The position numbers and the translations under genes were made by a program. From Euryarchaeota archaeon UBA91 (GTDB lineage Archaea > Thermoplasmatota > Poseidoniia > Poseidoniales > Poseidoniaceae), in the NCBI GenBank assembly GCA_002499705.1, contig DAMU01000016.1:1-5106 (forward strand): DNA of 5,106 bases. Reading direction: 5' to 3'. The notes beneath the pieces are model-generated. The model did not search any database. It had not been told where the DNA came from and worked only from the letters and a program-made list of their open reading frames with translations. Within the stretch, counting starts at the first letter, position 1. Every line of letters starts with the position of its first letter. Positions 1 to 3,785 of this stretch are shown in pieces.

Positions 1-882
1 AAAAAAGCGGCAGAAGCAACTAAAGTGGTAGCCCAAAAGACAGCCGAGGTTAGCATTGATGCTGCCCAATCAGCAACTAAAGCAAGTAAGAATGCCGTTT
101 CAAAAACCAACGAGAAAGTCAAGCAGGCAGTTCAAGATTCAAAGGATAAACGTAATGAAAAGCGTGAAATGAAGGCTCAGAAAGCAAAAGAAGAGTTGTT
201 GTCCGAACCGATTCTCAGTGATGCCCCCTCAATGGTCACCCTCCCTGAATTTCAAAATGAGCGAATGGAAGTTGTAAACGAACAGCAGTCGAATCAACTT
301 CTTCTCCTTGAGGAAATGCAACGACTATCATCCAGAGTAGATTCACTCGAAAGAAGACAAAAGAACAGCGTAAAGCAATCTGGGAACCAAATGATTCCAG
401 TTACAGAAGGTCCAATTGAAACCGATTCGAAAAGTGATACAAAACAAATGATTGGAACGAGTGAGGCAATGGGAGAGATGCTGCATATTCTTGGAGCCTC
501 GCTACTTTGGATCGTCGCGCTTGTTGGAATGGACCAATTTGCCACTGAAAAACAATTGATGCTCACATCTGCCTATCCTGCTGACCTCCTTCTTTGGTCT
601 GTTGGGTCTTTTACTTGGGTCATGTATCTTCTGCATAGACTTGGGAAATCTGGGATAAAAATGCCACTGTTAATTCGTGTTCAAGCATCACTGGCTGTTG
701 GAATTACAACCCTCATGGGTTTGATGCTGAATGGCGATTCGATGTCGACCGTTTCCAATGTTTGGACATGGGGAACGATTCTTGCCATCGCATTGTTACT
801 CGGAAGCAGTATGCTAGCAACTGCATGGCGGTCGACTAAGAAGCTGGTTGGTATCCGAGATACTATTGAAATTATCGATTAA
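1..882 (+). CDS. Partial membrane protein: Lys/Ala-rich helix, coiled coil, four TM segments (N terminus outside window)
   Basis: The frame is open from base 1 to the TAA at 880-882 (293 codons visible). The first in-frame start-type codon, GTG at 25, is unlikely to be the true start because the same Lys/Ala-rich composition already runs from codon 1, so the gene probably begins upstream. Residues 1 to about 68 are a charged, Ala/Lys/Gln-rich stretch, probably one long amphipathic helix that resembles LEA or apolipoprotein-like helices in composition only. A Leu-rich heptad-like segment follows at about 98-121 (LLLLEEM then LSSRVDSLERR), probably a coiled coil, then a polar linker. Four hydrophobic segments lie near residues 162-178, 195-213, 225-244 and 254-276. 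The protein ends in a short tail, RSTKKLVGIRDTIEIID, which recurs at 1684-1737. I do not recognise the family. A large cytoplasmic helical domain on a four-helix membrane anchor is the best description. Confidence 0.85.
   Translation, partial: KKAAEATKVVAQKTAEVSIDAAQSATKASKNAVSKTNEKVKQAVQDSKDKRNEKREMKAQKAKEELLSEPILSDAPSMVTLPEFQNERMEVVNEQQSNQLLLLEEMQRLSSRVDSLERRQKNSVKQSGNQMIPVTEGPIETDSKSDTKQMIGTSEAMGEMLHILGASLLWIVALVGMDQFATEKQLMLTSAYPADLLLWSVGSFTWVMYLLHRLGKSGIKMPLLIRVQASLAVGITTLMGLMLNGDSMSTVSNVWTWGTILAIALLLGSSMLATAWRSTKKLVGIRDTIEIID
829..882 (+). repeat. Direct repeat, copy A (3' end of the four-TM gene)
   Basis: These last 17 codons plus stop of the first gene match bases 1684-1737 at 42 of 54 positions without gaps. 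Protein identity is 15 of 17, and the two changes are conservative (Asp/Glu and Ile/Val). Ten of the 12 base differences are silent, counting TAA versus TGA. The two copies start 855 bases apart and lie in the same orientation, flanking the two small membrane-protein genes. Confidence 0.9.
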
Positions 883-965
883 CAGTTTCTTATTATCGGT
901 TGAGTTCTTCAATTCAGTTTCCAACACATGAATATGATTAAGTCTTATGATGAATTAGGGTTATC

Positions 966-1379
966 ATGCCTAAAACATTTGACCGCGCTCCGGAATTACC
1001 TAAAATGCGACGCAGAATTGGTCGCGATACTACCGAGTTGCTTGCCACATCACTGGCATTAGCATGTAGCGCTGGTGTTTTTGGCATTATGATTCGATGG
1101 TCTTTTTTCGATATCGCTGAACAAACTGAATATGATTTTATGAAAAATTTCTTAATCGGGGCGACCGCATTTCTTTGGCTCGTTGTAATCCGATTGGAAT
1201 TAACTGCCAAAAACAAGGCAGAAACTTTGTATGGTCACCAAATGAAAGAGTATGAAATTATGCGCACAAAATGGCTTGAAATTGCATCAAAGAAGATGGA
1301 TTTTGAGGCAAATAAATCTATTCAACAGCCTGAACCTGAAGAGAAAGATTACAAAAAACACTCAAAATCTAAGAAATAG
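966..1379 (+). CDS. Small two-TM membrane protein with charged C-terminal helix, unknown function
   Basis: This 137-residue protein begins at an ATG 83 bases after the preceding stop and ends with TAG. An Arg-rich segment (RRRIGR, residues 15-20) precedes the first hydrophobic helix (about 24-43). A second helix lies at about 61-77 and a short polar loop joins them. The positive charge before helix 1 and after helix 2 predicts a hairpin with both ends in the cytoplasm. Residues 80-115 are charged and probably helical, followed by a Pro/Glu stretch and a lysine-rich end. No shine-dalgarno-like site is evident just before the ATG, so leaderless or weakly led translation is possible. The next gene follows after 15 bases and is probably co-transcribed. 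I do not recognise the family. The gene is supported by its membrane topology pattern and tight spacing, not by homology. Confidence 0.75.
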   Translation: MPKTFDRAPELPKMRRRIGRDTTELLATSLALACSAGVFGIMIRWSFFDIAEQTEYDFMKNFLIGATAFLWLVVIRLELTAKNKAETLYGHQMKEYEIMRTKWLEIASKKMDFEANKSIQQPEPEEKDYKKHSKSKK

Positions 1380-1394
1380 CAAAGTGGTCAGGGG

Positions 1395-1649
1395 GTGACC
1401 AATTCCTTTTTGAGAAAGAAAGTCAAACTTTCTCTATTGGAATATGAAGATAGGCATGTTACTCTTCCACTCTTCACTTCATCACTCGCATTGATTACCG
1501 GTTTTACATACATATTTCCGATAATTGCAGTTGTCAGTCTTCCGTTCTCTATATTAATCGTTTATTCAATATTCACCGGTGATATTGATTTGATTGATTC
1601 ACATTCAAATATCGATTACAATAAAACAGATTTCACTGAAGAGGAATAA
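1395..1649 (+). CDS. Very small membrane protein (84 aa, probable helical hairpin), unknown function
   Basis: The reading frame starts with GTG at 1395 inside a G-run (AGGGGGTGACC) and ends with TAA at 1647-1649. A TTG at 1410 is an alternative start with that same G-rich/GGTGA stretch as its ribosome site, so the start is uncertain by five residues. The N terminus is basic (RKKVK, residues 7-11). Residues about 22-40 and 42-60 are hydrophobic and separated by a Pro-containing turn, suggesting a two-helix hairpin. The C terminus is acidic and ends in EEE. It lies 15 bases after the 137-residue gene and is probably in the same transcript. Base composition is lower in G+C than the dehydrogenase gene: 60 of 180 bases over 1441-1620 by hand count. 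No family recognised. Confidence 0.6.
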   Translation: MTNSFLRKKVKLSLLEYEDRHVTLPLFTSSLALITGFTYIFPIIAVVSLPFSILIVYSIFTGDIDLIDSHSNIDYNKTDFTEEE

Positions 1650-1656
1650 CTGGCTA

Positions 1657-1675
1657 CTGAAGGAGTTTACTTCAG
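1657..1675. other. Perfect 6-bp hairpin between the convergent transcription units
   Basis: CTGAAG (1657-1662) and CTTCAG (1670-1675) are exact inverted repeats around a 7-base loop. The hairpin sits between the stop of the 84-residue gene and the orphan 3'-end fragment, so a transcript from either strand could form it. There is no T-run directly after it on either strand, so a terminator role is only possible. It also lies exactly where similarity to the first gene breaks off. Confidence 0.35.
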
Positions 1676-1683
1676 ATGTTTCG

Positions 1684-1737
1684 AGGTCTACTAAGAAGTT
1701 GGTAGGCATTCGAGAAACCGTCGAAATCATCGATTGA
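1684..1737 (+). pseudogene. Orphan 3'-end fragment, copy B of the four-TM gene's C-terminal tail
   Basis: Read from 1684 this encodes RSTKKLVGIRETVEIID and then TGA, matching the last 17 residues of the first gene with only Asp/Glu and Ile/Val changes. The differences are concentrated at synonymous positions, so both copies diverged while being translated, not after loss of function. No start codon, membrane segments or other part of the parent gene precede it. The frame upstream runs out of the overlapping 84-residue gene and has no resemblance to the parent. A faint further match (CTGGCTACT at 1650-1658 against CTAGCAACT of the parent, both Leu-Ala-Thr) is out of frame with it and may be chance. 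It is either the displaced original 3' end after an insertion or the remnant of a tandem paralogue. Its last 11 bases overlap the end of the convergent dehydrogenase gene. Confidence 0.8.
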
Positions 1738-2920
1738 TGGCTTCTGGGTCTTTGGAAAGATCACGAGTGATGTTCTTGTGATGAGATTCGATTGTTCCAC
1801 CACCGATTTCGAGAAGTTTAGAATCTCTCCACAATCGTTCAACATGGTATTCGCCAACATATCCGTATCCACCCATGACTTGCATGGCAGCGTCTGCGAT
1901 TTCCTTAGCGGCTGTTGCAGCGAATAACTTCACACCATCCGAGTCAAGACGGTGGCCTGGCTTTCCAAGCGTCATGTGTTGAGCAGTGTCATAGATGTAA
2001 GCACGCATTGAACGGTATTTTGCCCACGATTCGCCGATGTAGCGCTGTATTTGTCCGAAATCTCGAATTTGAGATTTGAAAGCTGTTCGTTCGGTAGCAT
2101 ACCTGTTCATGTCTTCAAGGGCACGACGAGATATTCCAAGTGCCATAGCAGCGAGTGTCAGTCGTTCAATCTCCAAGTTCGCCATCATATGGAGAAGAGA
2201 TTCACCAGGTGAGCCGACAAGGTTCGCATTGGGAACAATGCAATCTTCAAAGACCAGTTCAGCAGTGTTGGATGCACGCATTCCAGTTTTGTCCATTATT
2301 TTTTGACCAACGCTGTAACCTTGCATTCCTGCCTCAACCAGGAAAGTCGACATTTGAACACGCCCTCGTTCATCGACACCTGTCTTCGCATAGACCCAAA
2401 CGACGTCTGCAGGTGTCCCGTTATCATCGAGACAACCGTTGGTAATCCACATTTTGCGACCGTTGAGCAACCAATTTCCGTCTTCTTGCTGAACAGCTGT
2501 CGTTGACAATCCAAGTACATCTGTTCCTGCATCAGGTTCAGACATGGCCATTGCACCAATCCATTCACCGGAACAAACATGGGGAAGGATACGTGCTTTC
2601 TGCTCTTCACTACCATTGAATGAAAGATTGTTGACAAAGAGCATTGAGTGAGCAAGATAGGCAAGCGCAAAGCCAGGATCTGAGGCTGAGAGTTCTTCAT
2701 GAACAATTGCGCAAGCGGTCGCATCAAGACCGGCTCCGCCGTATTTTTCATCAGCACTGATACCCAAGAGACCAAGTTCGCCCATTGAGCGGAGCAGTGG
2801 CAAATTGAATGCCTCATCACGGTCGTGTTCCAGTGCTTGAGGTTCAACATGTTCTTTGGTCCAATCACGAACCATCTCACGTAGCATTGCGTGTTCTTCA
2901 CTAGGATTGGCTATATCCAT
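1727..2920 (-). CDS. Acyl-CoA dehydrogenase, isovaleryl-CoA dehydrogenase-like
   Basis: This FAD flavoenzyme oxidises an acyl-CoA to the 2,3-enoyl-CoA and passes electrons to an electron-transfer flavoprotein. The 397 residues match the usual 380-400. Numbered from the ATG at 2920, the signature AMSEPDAGTDVLG lies at 125-137, the FAD-contacting WITNG at 158-162, the KTGMRASNT loop at 211-219, RTAF at 278-281 and the second family signature (QVMGGYGY to RD) at 347-366. The usual catalytic Glu near the C terminus is absent (EIGGGT, 371-376). A Glu sits instead in LEIERL (Glu252), as in isovaleryl-CoA and long-chain dehydrogenases. The GMRxSNTxEL loop also resembles isovaleryl-CoA dehydrogenase, so leucine breakdown is a reasonable substrate guess but not proven. 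An in-frame GTG at 2959 would add 13 basic residues. I chose the ATG at 2920 because GGTGAG precedes it and the family N terminus begins there. It follows the basic-protein gene by 57 bases. Confidence 0.96.
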   Translation of the reverse strand: MDIANPSEEHAMLREMVRDWTKEHVEPQALEHDRDEAFNLPLLRSMGELGLLGISADEKYGGAGLDATACAIVHEELSASDPGFALAYLAHSMLFVNNLSFNGSEEQKARILPHVCSGEWIGAMAMSEPDAGTDVLGLSTTAVQQEDGNWLLNGRKMWITNGCLDDNGTPADVVWVYAKTGVDERGRVQMSTFLVEAGMQGYSVGQKIMDKTGMRASNTAELVFEDCIVPNANLVGSPGESLLHMMANLEIERLTLAAMALGISRRALEDMNRYATERTAFKSQIRDFGQIQRYIGESWAKYRSMRAYIYDTAQHMTLGKPGHRLDSDGVKLFAATAAKEIADAAMQVMGGYGYVGEYHVERLWRDSKLLEIGGGTIESHHKNITRDLSKDPEAINR

Positions 2921-2923
2921 CGT

Positions 2924-2929
2924 CTCACC
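2924..2929 (-). promoter_or_regulatory. Ribosome binding site GGTGAG of the dehydrogenase
   Basis: On the minus strand GGTGAG lies three bases before the ATG at 2920-2918. GGTGA is the core expected to pair with the archaeal and bacterial 16S 3' end. The spacing is short. A second purine run (AAGGAG, ending 15 bases before the ATG at 2932) is too far from that codon, which supports the 2920 start. Confidence 0.5.
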
Positions 2930-2977
2930 CATTTTGCGGGAGTGACTCTCCTTTTTCACCCTTTGTCGGGTTTGAGG

Positions 2978-3484
2978 TCAAGTACGTCGTAAGAAACTGC
3001 GACGCTTTCGGCGCTTTCCCCTTGAATTTGAGGCATCTCGTGCTGAGACTCTGACTTCATCTTCCATACCCGTGGCAGGGCGTGAACGTGTTGCAGGAGG
3101 CGGTCCGCGCATTGAACGGCGTCGGCGAGGTGGCTCTGGTTGTTTTTTGACTCTACGAACCTTTCGAGTTGTTTCTTGATTCAAAGGAATCTTCCGAGAA
3201 CGCTGACCGGCATGTTGGAGATGCGAGTTATAGGTTGTAGTAACATTGGATTTCGGTGCAAGTCCTGCATTCGACAAAACGTTCTGAGCCCGTTGACGAG
3301 GTGTTGTCACTCGCACTTCATCGACAATTCTGTTGGCTAAATGAGAGATGGATTGGTCGCCTTTGACCTTCGGTGCTTTTCGTACATCGACATGCAATTC
3401 ATCCTTCGCTTGTTGTTCATCATCCATCAATCCCAAAAGGAAATTTGTGCTCAAAGCATCCTGCTTTCGCTCAACCATACGCAT
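2978..3484 (-). CDS. Small, strongly basic protein with Arg/Pro-rich tail, unknown function
   Basis: This 168-residue protein starts with ATG at 3484 (a second ATG two codons later is equally possible) and ends with TGA. Residues 1-35 are mixed and acidic (LMDDEQQAKDEL). From about residue 94 to the end there are 27 Arg/Lys in 75 residues, including RRRR, PPRRRR and KRRKRR clusters mixed with prolines, so the tail is probably disordered and may bind nucleic acid or an acidic surface. No Cys, no signal peptide and no membrane segment are present. A short motif recurs: DEVRV at residues 55-59 and 142-146, with a looser HVDVRK at 31-36. It lies between the zinc-ribbon gene and the dehydrogenase on the same strand. 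I do not recognise it. The frame's persistence in a well-packed gene series supports it as real, but low-complexity composition makes it less certain than its neighbours. Confidence 0.68.
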   Translation of the reverse strand: MRMVERKQDALSTNFLLGLMDDEQQAKDELHVDVRKAPKVKGDQSISHLANRIVDEVRVTTPRQRAQNVLSNAGLAPKSNVTTTYNSHLQHAGQRSRKIPLNQETTRKVRRVKKQPEPPRRRRSMRGPPPATRSRPATGMEDEVRVSARDASNSRGKRRKRRSFLRRT

Positions 3485-3508
3485 CCCATCCAGACAGAAT
3501 GCTGTTTG

Positions 3509-3522
3509 ATTCTATTATGAAG
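3509..3522 (-). promoter_or_regulatory. Possible TATA-like element ahead of the basic-protein gene
   Basis: Minus-strand TTCATAATAGAATC is the most AT-rich stretch in the gap and is centred about 32 bases before the ATG at 3484. That is the distance expected for an archaeal TATA box serving a leaderless or near-leaderless transcript. No BRE purines are obvious. It is a weak match to a degenerate motif. Confidence 0.3.
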
Positions 3523-3532
3523 GTTCCCCGCC

Positions 3533-3563
3533 AAAAGAAGGCAAAAAGAGTGTTTTTTTCACT
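3533..3563 (-). terminator. Possible oligo-T terminator after the zinc-ribbon gene
   Basis: After the zinc-ribbon stop, the minus-strand transcript has AGTG, seven A, CACT (a 4-bp stem, bases 3549-3563), then C, five T, and a second T-rich run CTTCTTTT ending near 3533. Oligo-T on the non-template strand is the main archaeal termination signal, and the weak stem alone would not suffice. It falls in the 82-base gap before the next co-oriented gene, and fits with that gene having its own promoter. Confidence 0.4.
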
Positions 3564-3566
3564 GTT

Positions 3567-3743
3567 TTATCTGTCATCAGAGACGGCTTCAAGGAATGCT
3601 TTGTAGTCAGCCTCGTTATCAAATTCCAGAGGAATCACCATGATTTCATCACAATCTTGGCACTGATAACGTTGTCCAGTCATGAAACCAGCATAAGGGT
3701 AAACTCGTATTCCGTAGCAAGCAATGCAAATTCGAAAAGACAT
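3567..3743 (-). CDS. Small zinc-ribbon protein (58 aa)
   Basis: This short gene begins with ATG at 3743 and ends with TAA at 3567-3569. Two Cys pairs, CIAC (residues 6-9) and CQDC (28-31), are spaced C-x2-C-x18-C-x2-C, the pattern of a single zinc ribbon in which four thiolates hold one zinc. The loop between them is Tyr/Gly-rich and probably beta-stranded. The rest is a short acidic helix (FDNEADYKAFLEAV) ending SDDR. Such ribbons act in binding nucleic acid, protein or as structural caps, and nothing here decides which. The gene lies 42 bases after the stop of the large membrane protein, in the same reading frame, and the 14 codons between are open and Pro-rich. It could therefore be a separate gene or the detached cytoplasmic end of that protein. 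ATG at 3743 is the only ATG, GTG or TTG codon between that stop and the first Cys pair. Confidence 0.82.
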   Translation of the reverse strand: MSFRICIACYGIRVYPYAGFMTGQRYQCQDCDEIMVIPLEFDNEADYKAFLEAVSDDR

Positions 3744-3769
3744 GGTATCAAATGTTCCTGGAGGTTGAG

Positions 3770-3778
3770 GATAATAAG
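3770..3778 (-). promoter_or_regulatory. Possible TATA-like element ahead of the zinc-ribbon gene
   Basis: Minus-strand CTTATTATC lies about 27-35 bases before the ATG at 3743, the right distance for an archaeal TATA box and a leaderless start. The same nine bases occur on the plus strand at 889-897, seven bases after the stop of the first gene. The element would let the ribbon be expressed apart from the upstream gene, but it also falls in the putative linker coding sequence, so chance is a real alternative. Confidence 0.3.
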
Positions 3779-3785
3779 CATGTGC

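Noticed and set aside
889..897. CTTATTATC shortly after the first gene's stop, the same nine bases as the candidate TATA element at 3770-3778.
   Set aside because: It lies about 70 bases before the ATG at 966, too far for a leaderless start, and a shared AT-rich nonamer is weak evidence.
1377..1397. The 137- and 84-residue genes are in the same frame, separated by TAG and five open codons, raising readthrough or pyrrolysine use.
   Set aside because: The gap is too short to be informative, a G-rich ribosome-site-like stretch precedes the GTG, and nothing else suggests amber recoding.
2296..2901. A 201-codon minus-strand frame inside the dehydrogenase gene.
   Set aside because: It is an out-of-frame shadow of a gene whose own frame carries all family signatures.
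2937..2949. Small inverted repeat GGAG-TGACT-CTCC in the leader of the dehydrogenase.
   Set aside because: A 4-bp stem is too short to propose a riboswitch or attenuator.
2930..2980. The basic-protein frame also continues in frame past its TGA into the GTG/ATG starts of the dehydrogenase, reading a basic stretch.
   Set aside because: A same-frame neighbour occurs one time in three by chance, a fusion of these two proteins makes no functional sense, and the ATG at 2920 has its own ribosome site.
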